Source: Eubacteriales bacterium (lineage in GTDB: Bacteria > Bacillota > Clostridia > Lachnospirales > Vallitaleaceae). Taken from it: a stretch of DNA of 59,060 nucleotides. Numbering within the stretch: position 1 is the stretch's first letter; the number at the start of each line of letters is the position of its first letter. A program made the translations under genes and the position numbers. Below are positions 17,198-26,130 of the stretch, piece after piece. The stretch spans positions 1-59,060 of the forward strand of contig JAUMXK010000002.1 of the NCBI GenBank assembly GCA_030535295.1, given 5' to 3'. A model generated the notes under the pieces. The model did no database searches. It worked only from the letters and a program-made list of their open reading frames with translations, and had not been told where the DNA came from.

Positions 17198-18325
17198 ATG
17201 GAGCAAAGAGAGGATGCCGTTCTTTTTCTAAAAGAAGTGCTGAACATTGCCTCGGTCAACGGCAGAGATGATGAAGGCAAAGTGGCGGAATATTTGCAGA
17301 AGTGTTTTCAAAATCATGGAATTGCAAGCTTTGTGGACAGGATAGATGGCAGACATGCCAATGTTCTCGCCTTTTTGGAAGGGGAAGACACAACGACCGA
17401 AATTTGGAACGGTCATTTGGATACGGTAGATTACGGCAATTTGGGCATTTGGGAAACCAACCCCAGAGAAGTCGTGGAAAAGAACGGGAAAATTTATGCC
17501 AGAGGTGCCTCCGACATGAAAAGCGGATTGGCGGCAATGGTCTATGTGCTTTGTCATTTACCGAAGCGACCCAAACGCAGCATTCAATTTATCGGTACTT
17601 GTGATGAAGAAAAGGGCGGTTTGGGTGCCCGAAAAATACTGGAAAAGGAACAAATGAAATCAGCGGAAATCCTGCTGATTTCCGAACCCAGTGCCATGGA
17701 TTTGGCTTTGGCGCAAAAAGGTTGCCTTTGGCTGAAAGTGAAGGTAAAGGGAAAGACCGGCCATGGTGCCTATCCGGAGCAAGGGGTGAATGCCATTCAT
17801 TTTCTTTATGAAATGGCAAAAGAATTAAGAGTCTATATAGAAGGATTCGGGCATTATCTTCTGGGGGATTCTACCTTGCAAATCAATCAAATCCAAGGGG
17901 GGATTGTGCCCAATATGACGGCGGACAATTGTGAAGCGGTACTGGATATTCGTATGGTGCCAAGCCTGACGGCGGATATGGTGCTAGCCAGGGCAGAACA
18001 AATTCTGCAAACGCTGAAGCAGGAAAAGCCGGCTTTGGATATGCGCTTTGAGGTAATGAATCAAAGACGTGCCATTGAAATTGCCCAGGAAGAGAGAGAA
18101 GTACAGAAATTGAGGCAAATGATTGAAAAGAGAGGCTATCAACCAAAGCCGATTGGAATCAATTATTTTACCGATGCATCTATTTTGGCGCAAAATGAGT
18201 TGACGCAAAAAGTCTTGATTTGCGGCCCCGGTGAGCCGGAGCTGGCACATCAACCCAATGAATATGTGGAAATCCGGAAGTATTTAGACTATATTGAGGT
18301 ACTGAAGGAATATGCCTGCGAGTAA
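17198..18325 (+). CDS. M20-family metallohydrolase, copy 2
   Basis: This 375-residue M20 enzyme has ligand motifs GHLDTVDYG, RGASDMKSG, CDEEKGGLG and SEPSAMD, and a late His in LAHQPNEY. It is distinct from copy 1 (shorter, different insert). AAGGAGG lies before the ATG. It is the last gene of this segment and is followed by a strong terminator. The substrate is unknown; ArgE/DapE-type deacylase or carbamoylase chemistry is possible. Confidence 0.86.
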   Translation: MEQREDAVLFLKEVLNIASVNGRDDEGKVAEYLQKCFQNHGIASFVDRIDGRHANVLAFLEGEDTTTEIWNGHLDTVDYGNLGIWETNPREVVEKNGKIYARGASDMKSGLAAMVYVLCHLPKRPKRSIQFIGTCDEEKGGLGARKILEKEQMKSAEILLISEPSAMDLALAQKGCLWLKVKVKGKTGHGAYPEQGVNAIHFLYEMAKELRVYIEGFGHYLLGDSTLQINQIQGGIVPNMTADNCEAVLDIRMVPSLTADMVLARAEQILQTLKQEKPALDMRFEVMNQRRAIEIAQEEREVQKLRQMIEKRGYQPKPIGINYFTDASILAQNELTQKVLICGPGEPELAHQPNEYVEIRKYLDYIEVLKEYACE

Positions 18326-18382
18326 AAGAAAGCATTTGTCGTCAAAATAAGGTGATTTTACCCTGAATAATCAGTACTTTTA

Positions 18383-18416
18383 AGCGTAGCAGTTTGATAG
18401 CTGCTACGCTGTTTTT
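18383..18416 (+). terminator. Intrinsic terminator ending the first nucleoside operon
   Basis: AGCGTAGCAG pairs with CTGCTACGCT over a perfect 10 bp with an 8-nt loop, followed by GTTTTTA. Confidence 0.9.
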
Positions 18417-18420
18417 ATAG

Positions 18421-18680
18421 ACTCTAAAAAAAGGAACGAGTTTTTATTCGGAAACTTCAACATTTAAAATTACTTTAGTTTTTATGCGGGTAGTTAATCC
18501 GGCGGAAAAAGACTTTTCTTTGGTGCCTAGAAAAGCTGAATTTATAAGAAAATCCTTCAGAATAGTCCGTTTAGGGCTGGAGGGAGTGTTAAATAAAAAT
18601 AGAACAATAGGAATAAATTGTTTATTTGCATTGTTAAAATGTATTTTTGTAACATAGTAATTTCGCACAAAAGTTGTGAA
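18421..18680. other. Gene-free stretch
   Basis: About 260 bp between the terminator and the second importer promoter. Both strands have open frames of about 60-75 codons, but none has a convincing ribosome site or recognisable family. From about 18680 the sequence becomes nearly identical to the upstream region of the first BMP gene. Confidence 0.6.
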
Positions 18681-18717
18681 ATAATAAATTAAAAATATAC
18701 AAATTTGCGGAATAATA

Positions 18718-18746
18718 TTGACAAGCCTATCCGGAAGAAGTAAGAT
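18718..18746 (+). promoter_or_regulatory. Sigma-A promoter of the second nucleoside importer operon
   Basis: TTGACA (18718-18723), a 17-bp spacer, and TAAGAT (18741-18746). It is identical in hexamers and spacing to the promoter at 8118-8146 and has the same AT-rich block upstream (AAAAATATACAAATTT). Confidence 0.9.
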
Positions 18747-18772
18747 GAGTACATAGCCGAGAAAAAGTTATA

Positions 18773-18786
18773 GGAAAACATTTTCT
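18773..18786 (+). promoter_or_regulatory. LacI-type operator, copy 2
   Basis: GGAAAACATTTTCT lies 26 bp after the -10 box, exactly the geometry of the site at 8173-8186. The palindrome has one changed outer base. It is probably bound by the same LacI-PfkB regulator. Confidence 0.7.
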
Positions 18787-18811
18787 TACAAAAAGTAGAA
18801 AGGAGCAAAAG

Positions 18812-19984
18812 ATGAAACGAGTTTGGAAGACAAGGTATTCAAAAATCAATTTATTGACTGTATGGGTGATGTTATTTGTTATGATCATTGCAGCAGGATG
18901 CTCAAACACGACTACAAAGGAGAAAGAAACGGCAACCACCGGAAAGACGGAAGAGAAAACGGAGGAAAAAACAGAAGAAAAAGGGGAAAGTACCAAGAAG
19001 GCGATTTTAATTATCAATGGTAATCTGGGTGATTTGGGGTTTTTTGATTCTGCCAATGCCGGGATGCAAAAATTAAAGGCAGACTACGGGATGCAGATTC
19101 AAGTCATAGAAACCGGTTCGGATGAATCCAAATGGGAGCCGGCTTTGGCAGATGCAGCCGAGGAAAAAGCGGACTACGTCATTGCTGTTTCCCCATCTAT
19201 GGTAGAGCCGATGCAAAAAATAGCCCCGATGTATCCGGACAAGAAGTTCTTATTGATTGACAACAAGGTCGATTTTGACAGTGCGGATTTGAAAAATGTT
19301 TATTGTGCAACCTTTAAGCAAAATGAAGGTTCTTATCTGGCAGGAGTGGCAGCAGCCGTTCTGGCACAGGATAAAAAGATATTAGGCTTTGTGGGCGGAC
19401 AAGACATTCCTCCAATCAATGATTTCCTGGTAGGTTTTATTGAAGGAGCTTTAAAGGTGGATGAAGAGATGAAAATTATTGCCACATATCCGGGAGATTA
19501 TTATGATCCGGCAAAAGGTAAGGAATATGGCATCCTCTTAGCCAATCAAGGAGCGGAAGTCATGTTTGCGGCAGCCGGCCCTACCGGACTGGGTGTTATC
19601 GAGGCGGCAGTAGAAAGAGATAAATTTATCGTCGGTGTAGACTCCGACCAATCGGCAGGCTATGCAGCCAATGGGGATGAAAAGACAGCCAAGAAAATCT
19701 GTACTTCCATGCTCAAGAATGTGGGAGATGCTATCTATAGAGCCATCAGTATGGATTTGGAAGGAAAACTGTCCTTTGGTACAGCGGAAAGTCTTGGAAT
19801 TGCCGAAGGCGGTGTAGGGCTTGCCAAAAATGAGGTTTACCAATCCGTATTTTCAGAAGAAGCAAGAGCAAAAATCGAAGCAATTGAAAAAGAAGTGGTC
19901 GAAGGAAAAATCAAGGTGTCTACAGCCATTGGAATGAAACAAGAGGATTTGGATCAATTACGCAATCGTGTGAAACCGGAATAG
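18812..19984 (+). CDS. BMP-family nucleoside-binding lipoprotein (importer 2)
   Basis: A long positively charged N-region and a hydrophobic segment end in AAGC (Cys30), followed by a Thr/Glu/Lys-rich linker with TEEK repeats. The BMP domain has INGNLGDLGFFDSANAG, FKQNEGSYLAGVAAAV and GFVGGQDIPP. It is diverged from the first BMP protein (8219), so a different nucleoside preference is likely. AAAGGAG lies before the ATG. It is followed by an intercistronic hairpin and then its own ATPase and permeases. Confidence 0.93.
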   Translation: MKRVWKTRYSKINLLTVWVMLFVMIIAAGCSNTTTKEKETATTGKTEEKTEEKTEEKGESTKKAILIINGNLGDLGFFDSANAGMQKLKADYGMQIQVIETGSDESKWEPALADAAEEKADYVIAVSPSMVEPMQKIAPMYPDKKFLLIDNKVDFDSADLKNVYCATFKQNEGSYLAGVAAAVLAQDKKILGFVGGQDIPPINDFLVGFIEGALKVDEEMKIIATYPGDYYDPAKGKEYGILLANQGAEVMFAAAGPTGLGVIEAAVERDKFIVGVDSDQSAGYAANGDEKTAKKICTSMLKNVGDAIYRAISMDLEGKLSFGTAESLGIAEGGVGLAKNEVYQSVFSEEARAKIEAIEKEVVEGKIKVSTAIGMKQEDLDQLRNRVKPE

Positions 19985-19994
19985 AAAGTGATGG

Positions 19995-20030
19995 AAAGCA
20001 CCTGAGTTAGTTTTAACAAGGGTGCTTTTT
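19995..20030 (+). terminator. Intercistronic hairpin after BMP gene 2 (attenuator-like)
   Basis: AAAGCACC pairs with GGTGCTTT across an 18-nt loop, followed by a short T-run. It occupies the same position as the hairpin after the first BMP gene and may again favour binding-protein synthesis. Confidence 0.6.
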
Positions 20031-20048
20031 GCGTGTGAGGTGTATTTT

Positions 20049-21602
20049 ATGGAAAATAAAGTAGTTTTGCGTGCAGAAAATATATTAAAGGTCTATCCAA
20101 ATGGAATTGTGGCGAACAGGGATGTCAATTTTGAAGTTTATGAAGGGGAAATACATGCCCTTATCGGTGAGAATGGAGCAGGAAAATCTACGTTGATGAA
20201 AATATTATTTGGCATGGAAAGTCCCGAGGAAGGAAAAATTCTTTTGAACGGACAGGAAGTGAAAATTGAAAATTCCAAAAAAGCGATTCAGCTGGGGATA
20301 GGAATGGTTCATCAACATTTTATGTTGGTTGATACTTTGTCGATTGCGGAAAATATTGCCCTTGGAAATGAGCCGAAAAAATATGGTTTTTTGACGGATT
20401 ATGGAAAGGTGCTTATGGCGGCAGAACAATTGGCGGAAAAATATAATTTCAAAATCAATGTCAAAGACAAAGTAGGAGATGTCAGTGTCGGAATCAAGCA
20501 AAAAACCGAGATTTTAAAAGCTTTGGCAAGAGGAGCGAAAATTTTGATATTGGATGAGCCTACCGCAGTCTTGACACCGCAGGAAACGAAAGAGCTCTTT
20601 ATCGAATTAAGAGAGCTGAAAAAGCAGGGGCATACCATCATCTTTATTTCTCATAAGCTCAATGAAATCATGGAAATCTGTGACCGGGTGACGATTATGC
20701 GACAGGGCAGAACAATAGATACTTGCTATATCAAGGACACCAATCCGCAACAAATTTCCAATAAAATGGTAGGCAGGGAAGTGGTTTTGCATATTACCAA
20801 AGCCAAGTCCGACAAGAAGGAAGTACGCCTTCAGGTCAAAAACTTAAGCTATATCAACAGTTTGGGAAAAAAGATGCTCGATAATGTCAGCTTTTCTTTA
20901 CGTGGGGGTGAAATCCTTAGTGTGGCAGGAGTGGAGGGCAACGGACAATCGGAGCTGGCGAGTATTTTAATCGGCAGGCTGAAACCGGCCGGTGGAGAGA
21001 TTTATGTCAATCGTGAAAAGGTAGAGTCCGTCAGTTCTCCGGAAATGAGAAAACGCAAAGTTGCGTATATTCCGGAAGACAGAATGTCCAACGGCTGTGC
21101 TCCGATGCTTTCGATTTTGGATAATTTGTTTGCAGATAAGATTGAAGGTTATCTGGATACGAAAAATATTTTTTTGGACAGAAAAAAAATGTTGACGGAC
21201 AGTGCCAAATTAATTGAGGATTTCAATGTCATTTGTATTTCTTCCGGTAGCCCGATTAATATGCTTTCGGGTGGTAATATCCAAAAGGTAGTGGCTGCCA
21301 GAGAACTTTCCGGAGAGATTGATATCGTGATTGCCGAGCAGCCTACTCGGGGAATTGATGCGGCGGCCTCGGAATTGATTCGCAGAAAGATTGTGGAGCT
21401 TAGAGATAAGGGTGTGGCAATTTTACTGATTTCCGCAGATTTGAATGAGGTATTGGAACTGGGCGATAGTACCATTGTGATGCATAATGGAAAAATCAAT
21501 GCCTATTTCTCGGAAACCTCACAATTGACAGAACAAGAACTGGGTTATTACATGCTTGGAGTGAAAAAGCAAGAGGAGAAGGAGGTAGAATCGGTAATAT
21601 GA
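20049..21602 (+). CDS. Nucleoside ABC importer ATPase, two fused ABC domains (importer 2)
   Basis: It has 517 residues from ATG 20049, chosen because GAGGTG lies at 20036-20041; an upstream in-frame ATG at 20022 lies in the attenuator hairpin. Domain 1 has GENGAGKST, VSVGIKQK and ILILDEPT. Domain 2 has GVEGNGQSE and LSGGNIQK. It is a paralogue of the 9404 gene. Its stop overlaps the permease start (ATGA). Confidence 0.94.
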   Translation: MENKVVLRAENILKVYPNGIVANRDVNFEVYEGEIHALIGENGAGKSTLMKILFGMESPEEGKILLNGQEVKIENSKKAIQLGIGMVHQHFMLVDTLSIAENIALGNEPKKYGFLTDYGKVLMAAEQLAEKYNFKINVKDKVGDVSVGIKQKTEILKALARGAKILILDEPTAVLTPQETKELFIELRELKKQGHTIIFISHKLNEIMEICDRVTIMRQGRTIDTCYIKDTNPQQISNKMVGREVVLHITKAKSDKKEVRLQVKNLSYINSLGKKMLDNVSFSLRGGEILSVAGVEGNGQSELASILIGRLKPAGGEIYVNREKVESVSSPEMRKRKVAYIPEDRMSNGCAPMLSILDNLFADKIEGYLDTKNIFLDRKKMLTDSAKLIEDFNVICISSGSPINMLSGGNIQKVVAARELSGEIDIVIAEQPTRGIDAAASELIRRKIVELRDKGVAILLISADLNEVLELGDSTIVMHNGKINAYFSETSQLTEQELGYYMLGVKKQEEKEVESVI

Positions 21603-22687
21603 AAAAAAAGGTATTTCGGCCCGAACAACTCAATACTTCTTTTGAGATATTAAGATTTTTGGTGGCAATTTTGATTGCTTTCGGAATTTCTTTGATTATT
21701 ATCTCTTTTTCAACAGCGGAGCCGGTAAAAACCATTGCCAATTTATTTATCGGTCCTTTTACCTCTGTCCGAAGATTCAGTACGGTTTTGGAAAAGATGA
21801 TTCCGCTGACCTTTGCCGGTCTGGCGGTTTGCGTTATGTTTAAAGCCAATCAATTTAATTTGGCAGCAGAGGGAGCACTCTTTTTTGGAGCCTTGATTTC
21901 CGCAATGGTGGCGATTTATATGCCGGGTCCTTCCTTATTGGTAAAAATGACAGCTATTTTAGCGGCAGGCTTTGCAGGGGCAATGGTCACGGTCATTCCG
22001 GGAATCTTGAAAATCAAGTGGAAATGCAGTGAAATGGTGGTATCTTTGATGCTCAACTATGTTGTTTTGTATTTTTCCACCTTCCTTTTCAATCAAACGA
22101 TTAAGGATCCCAACTCCGCTTATAAGACTTCTTTTCCTTTTCAAGACGGGGTAACACTACAGAATTTGATTCCACGTACCAGATTGCATAGCGGTATCTT
22201 TCTTTTGATTTTGTTTATTGTTCTTACTTATACTTTCATCTACAAAACCAAATGGGGTTATCAGTTGAGGATTACCGGCAGTAATATCAAATTTGCACAA
22301 TGTTCAGGGATAAAGGTTACAGCGATTATTCTCCTTTCCCAGCTATTGGGCGGTATGATTGCCGGAGTGGGTGGTGGTACGGAGATGCTGGGCATTTACA
22401 ATCGATTTCAGTGGTCTTCACTTCCCGGATATGGTTTTGATGGAGTAGTTATCAATATTCTAGCCAGAGAAAATCCGGCGTTTATCCCATTTGCCGCTTT
22501 TTTTGTTTCTTTTATTCGTATCGGAGCAGATTATATGTATAAGCAATCGGACGTAGCGGCAGAAATTGTGGCGATTATCGAGGGTTTAATCATTATTTTG
22601 GTGGCGGCATCCGCCTTTTTGGCAACTTGGAGACACAAGATGACCACCAGATTATCGAAAGAACAGATTGCAAAGGAGGGAAATTAA
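21599..22687 (+). CDS. Nucleoside ABC importer permease, larger subunit (importer 2)
   Basis: A 362-residue BPD_transp_2 permease, with about nine helices and the segments MFKANQFNLAAEGALFFGA and YKTKWGYQLRITGSN. It overlaps both neighbours: 4 bp with the ATPase, and by a TAATG junction with the next permease. It is a paralogue of the 10942 gene. Confidence 0.93.
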   Translation: MKKKVFRPEQLNTSFEILRFLVAILIAFGISLIIISFSTAEPVKTIANLFIGPFTSVRRFSTVLEKMIPLTFAGLAVCVMFKANQFNLAAEGALFFGALISAMVAIYMPGPSLLVKMTAILAAGFAGAMVTVIPGILKIKWKCSEMVVSLMLNYVVLYFSTFLFNQTIKDPNSAYKTSFPFQDGVTLQNLIPRTRLHSGIFLLILFIVLTYTFIYKTKWGYQLRITGSNIKFAQCSGIKVTAIILLSQLLGGMIAGVGGGTEMLGIYNRFQWSSLPGYGFDGVVINILARENPAFIPFAAFFVSFIRIGADYMYKQSDVAAEIVAIIEGLIIILVAASAFLATWRHKMTTRLSKEQIAKEGN

Positions 22688-23616
22688 TGCTGCAAAAAGT
22701 TTTAGAATCCATCTTTAGTACGGCGTTCATTATTTCTTTGATACGTGTGGCGACTCCTTTGATTTTGGCTTCTTTGGGGGCAGTGATTACATCCAATGCC
22801 GGGATTACCAATATCGGTATCGAAGGAGTTATGCTGGTGTCGGCACTGGCCGGTGTATTTGCCAGTGCTTTTGGGTGGGGACCTTGGTTTGGTCTGGTGA
22901 TTGCTATTTTGACCGGTATTCTTTGTTCACTGGCAATCGGCTACATGGCCATGAAACTTCAAGTCAACAGTGTTCTGGCCTGTATTGCATTTAATACCAT
23001 GGCAATTGGCGGTACGGTGTATTTTATGTATGCAGTTGTCAAAGATAAGGGCACTACTTTGGCTTTGGATTCCGGTAAGCTGCCGGATTTATATATTCCG
23101 GGTCTATCGGATATTCCGGTACTGGGAGAGCTTTTCTTCCGGCACAATGCAGTTTCTTATTTGGCATTTCTGATGATTATTGTAGTTTCGGTTTTGCTTT
23201 ATAAGACTCCGGTAGGGATGAGAATCCGTTCTGCGGGGAAAGCACCGCATGCCTTATCTTCGGTGGGCGTGAGTCTGATAAGAATTCGTTATTTGGCATT
23301 GGCGATTTCCGGTGTTTTGGGAGGAATGGCAGGTGCTTTTATGTCAATGGGCTATGTTACTTGGTTTTCCAAGAATATGACGGCAGGCAGAGGTTTTATT
23401 GCTTTGGCGGCAGATGCCATGGGCAATTCTCATCCGGTCGGTGCGGTCATTTCCGCTTTGTTTTTTGCCTGTGCCGAAACCCTGTCTTATACTTTGCAGA
23501 TTACCAATATTCCGCCGGAGCTGGTGCAAATGGTGCCGTATTTATCGACTATCGTCGGTTTGGCAATTTATGCCGCCAAAAAAGATACGGAAAAGAAAAA
23601 GATAAAAACGATATAA
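22687..23616 (+). CDS. Nucleoside ABC importer permease, smaller subunit (importer 2)
   Basis: It has 309 residues from ATG 22687, chosen because AAGGAGGG lies at 22673-22680 and the TAATG junction couples it to the previous gene; the frame stays open 20 codons upstream. The motif TNIGIEGVMLVSAL and the YKTPVGMRIRSAG segment mark the YufQ/NupQ class. It completes importer 2. Confidence 0.93.
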   Translation: MLQKVLESIFSTAFIISLIRVATPLILASLGAVITSNAGITNIGIEGVMLVSALAGVFASAFGWGPWFGLVIAILTGILCSLAIGYMAMKLQVNSVLACIAFNTMAIGGTVYFMYAVVKDKGTTLALDSGKLPDLYIPGLSDIPVLGELFFRHNAVSYLAFLMIIVVSVLLYKTPVGMRIRSAGKAPHALSSVGVSLIRIRYLALAISGVLGGMAGAFMSMGYVTWFSKNMTAGRGFIALAADAMGNSHPVGAVISALFFACAETLSYTLQITNIPPELVQMVPYLSTIVGLAIYAAKKDTEKKKIKTI

Positions 23617-23821
23617 AATACATAGAAGAAAGACGGAAAGGAATCGCAGAGATAGGAATTATTGGATAGAAAGAGAAAGGCCAAATCAAAAGGAATCAGA
23701 AAATAAATAATGCAATAAAAAAGCCTTGAAAAGAGTGAAATAGAAAACAACAAAGAAATAGGGAAAAGGAAACACACGGAAATACATGGAAACAAATATA
23801 AATAGGAATAGAAAGGATGGA
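23617..23821 (+). other. Purine-rich intercistronic spacer
   Basis: About 200 bp on the coding strand made very largely of A and G, with no terminator, no promoter match and no gene I would accept. Shorter gaps with the same bias occur at 12987-13085, 27835-27896 and 28866-28980. The following hydrolase is probably read from the importer promoter. Confidence 0.6.
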
Positions 23822-23824
23822 ATG

Positions 23825-24778
23825 ATGAAAAAAATACCTGTTATTATTGATTGCGACCCGGGACACGATGATGCCATTGCCATATTGTGGGCACTTTCTT
23901 CTCCTAAACTGGAAATTAAGGCAGTTACCACGGTAGCCGGCAATCAGACTTTGGATAAAGTAACCACCAATGCGATTAAGGTCTTGACAAAGGCAAGAAG
24001 ATTGGATATTCCGGTGGCAAGAGGAGCTGCCAAGCCGATGATTCGAAAACTGAAAACCGGTGATATCGTTCATGGAGAATCCGGACTGGAGGGGCCGCTG
24101 TTGCCGGAGAAGGGCTTTGAAGAAAGTGAATTGTCGGCCTTGGAGATGTTGATTCAGGTACTGGAGGAATCGGAGGAGAAGGTGACTTTGATTCCGGTAG
24201 GGCCGCTGACCAACATCGGCACTTTATTGGTGGTTCGTCCCGACCTGAAAGCAAAAATTGATAAATTATATATTATGGGCGGTGGAATGTATCGTGGTAA
24301 TTTTACACCGGTGGCGGAGTATAATATTTGGGCAGACCCGGAAGCGGCCAAGGTGGTCTTTCAGTCGGAGCTGCCGATTGTGATGGCTGGATTGGATGTG
24401 ACGCATAAGGCTTTTGTGACAAGGGAAGAGAATGAAATATTGCGTAGTCAGGGCAATGAAATTTCGGTTTTTGTTGCGGAGTTAATTGATTATTTCAGCA
24501 AATATCACTACGAGATGGAAGGATTTGCCGGCTGTACCTTGCATGATCCGGCTGCAGTGGCGGCTTTGCTTTATCCGGAGATTTTTCAAGGCATTCCATG
24601 CAGCGTAGATGTGGAGACCGGTGGGGAATTAACCACCGGCATGACCGTGGTCGACACCATTGGCTACAAGGAAAAAATCTGGAAAGAAAAGGTGGTTAAG
24701 AATACGACCTTACTTTTGGATGTGGATAGGGAGGAATTTGTAAGATTGTTCCTGGCAGATATGAAGAAACTGGGATAG
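23825..24778 (+). CDS. Nucleoside hydrolase 2 (IUNH family)
   Basis: The calcium site is DCDPGHDDA, the middle motif MGGGMYRGNFTPVAEYN, and active-site His240 is present (LHDP), so this copy should be catalytically normal. AAAGGA at 23812-23817 favours ATG 23825; ATG 23822 just before it and a further in-frame ATG at 23786 are less likely. It is closest in motif style to hydrolase 1, suggesting pyrimidine-type preference (inference). Confidence 0.93.
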   Translation: MKKIPVIIDCDPGHDDAIAILWALSSPKLEIKAVTTVAGNQTLDKVTTNAIKVLTKARRLDIPVARGAAKPMIRKLKTGDIVHGESGLEGPLLPEKGFEESELSALEMLIQVLEESEEKVTLIPVGPLTNIGTLLVVRPDLKAKIDKLYIMGGGMYRGNFTPVAEYNIWADPEAAKVVFQSELPIVMAGLDVTHKAFVTREENEILRSQGNEISVFVAELIDYFSKYHYEMEGFAGCTLHDPAAVAALLYPEIFQGIPCSVDVETGGELTTGMTVVDTIGYKEKIWKEKVVKNTTLLLDVDREEFVRLFLADMKKLG

Positions 24779-24889
24779 AGAGACAAGCTTCAAAGTTTTA
24801 AAAGAAGAATATTTTTTGTAGGATGTTTACTTCGATTATTGCATTTAGAAAGAACAGAGGCTTGATGATATGTTTTAGAGGAGGAAAGG

Positions 24890-26107
24890 ATGAAAAAAGA
24901 TGAAGTCATTCTAAAGAGGCAGTCCATAAAGATATTTTTCAAAAATGAAGATATAGATTTTTTATTTAACTGGTTATTGGGAATAGGAGAAGTGTTTGGA
25001 TTATCACATGGTGAACTTTTCTATCTTGCACAGAGAATGGGAAAGTCACCTAAGCCCTATGCTTGGAAAAGAGTATTTTTGTCACATGCTAAATATTTGG
25101 ATAAAAAAGTACGGGCTTTACATGGAAGTAAATATACAAAAGCAGAGTATTATTTAGCACAAACCTATTCTTTTCGTGCTGCTTTGCAGTTTATTGATCC
25201 ATTTTCCGAGGAATATCCGGTAATTGTTCGCAGAATGGAGCAGGCTTTTTCAAGAGCTATGTACTTTCTGGAAGCACCAGTTGAAAAGCTGGCTATAGAT
25301 TATCAAGGTAGCTATCTACCGGGATATTATTTGCATAGCGGGGATGATTGCCCGACACTTATCATGGTTGGCGGCGGAGATACTTATCGCGAGGATTTGT
25401 TTTATTATGCAGGTTATCCGGGATGGAAACGAAAATATAATGTGTTGATGGTGGATCTGCCAGGGCAAGGTTCCAATCCGAGCAGGGGGTTAACCTTTGA
25501 TGTGGATGCCGCTATTCCAATTTCCTTGTGCATTGATTGGCTAGAGAAACGAAATCCAATGAGAAACCATTTGGCGATTTATGGTGTAAGCGGCGGCGGT
25601 TATTTTACGGCGCAAGCGGTGGAGCAGGATTTCAGGATTCATGCTTGGATTGCCAGTACACCTATCTATGATGTGGCGGAATTATTCAGAAAGGAATTCG
25701 GCTCGAGTTTGAAAGTTGCCGGTTGGTTGATGAATTTGGTTTTAAAAGTTGCCGGAAGTCTGAATGAATCTGCAGATTTAAGTCTAAAAAAATATGCCTA
25801 TCAATTTGGATCTTCTGATTTTAAGAGTGCTATTGAGGAAGTGTTTCAAAGGGCAAAAAGAGTGGATTATCAAAAGATTCAATGTCCATGTTTGTTTTTG
25901 ATGGGAGAAGGAGAAGGTGTAGAGCTGCAACGCCAAACCAAGGTGATTTATGATGCATTGAAATCGAAATCGAGTCATACGGCGCTTCAAGTATTTGAAG
26001 CAGAAAGTGGAGCAGATGCACATTGTCAGATCAATAATTTACGACTGGCGCATCACGTTGTCTTTGATTGGTTGGATCATTTATTTGAATGGAAGCAAGA
26101 AGGATAG
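24890..26107 (+). CDS. Alpha/beta hydrolase (FrsA/esterase-like)
   Basis: A 405-residue protein with an N-terminal helical extension (about 1-140) before the alpha/beta core. The nucleophile elbow is GVSGGGY, the preceding strand region is VLMVDLPGQGSNPS, and a late acid/His pair lies in the C-terminal 60 residues (GADAHCQ). The helical cap resembles the FrsA and pseudooxynicotine-hydrolase branch (C-C or ester hydrolysis). Inside the nucleoside operon it could remove an acyl group or open a ring; the substrate is unknown. AGGAGG lies before the ATG. Confidence 0.82.
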   Translation: MKKDEVILKRQSIKIFFKNEDIDFLFNWLLGIGEVFGLSHGELFYLAQRMGKSPKPYAWKRVFLSHAKYLDKKVRALHGSKYTKAEYYLAQTYSFRAALQFIDPFSEEYPVIVRRMEQAFSRAMYFLEAPVEKLAIDYQGSYLPGYYLHSGDDCPTLIMVGGGDTYREDLFYYAGYPGWKRKYNVLMVDLPGQGSNPSRGLTFDVDAAIPISLCIDWLEKRNPMRNHLAIYGVSGGGYFTAQAVEQDFRIHAWIASTPIYDVAELFRKEFGSSLKVAGWLMNLVLKVAGSLNESADLSLKKYAYQFGSSDFKSAIEEVFQRAKRVDYQKIQCPCLFLMGEGEGVELQRQTKVIYDALKSKSSHTALQVFEAESGADAHCQINNLRLAHHVVFDWLDHLFEWKQEG

Positions 26108-26130
26108 GAAGAAGAAACGAGGATAAAAAA

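Noticed and set aside
18444-18668. Open frame of 74 codons on the minus strand between the two importer operons.
   Set aside because: No ribosome site, no recognised family, and an equally long frame exists on the other strand; likely chance.
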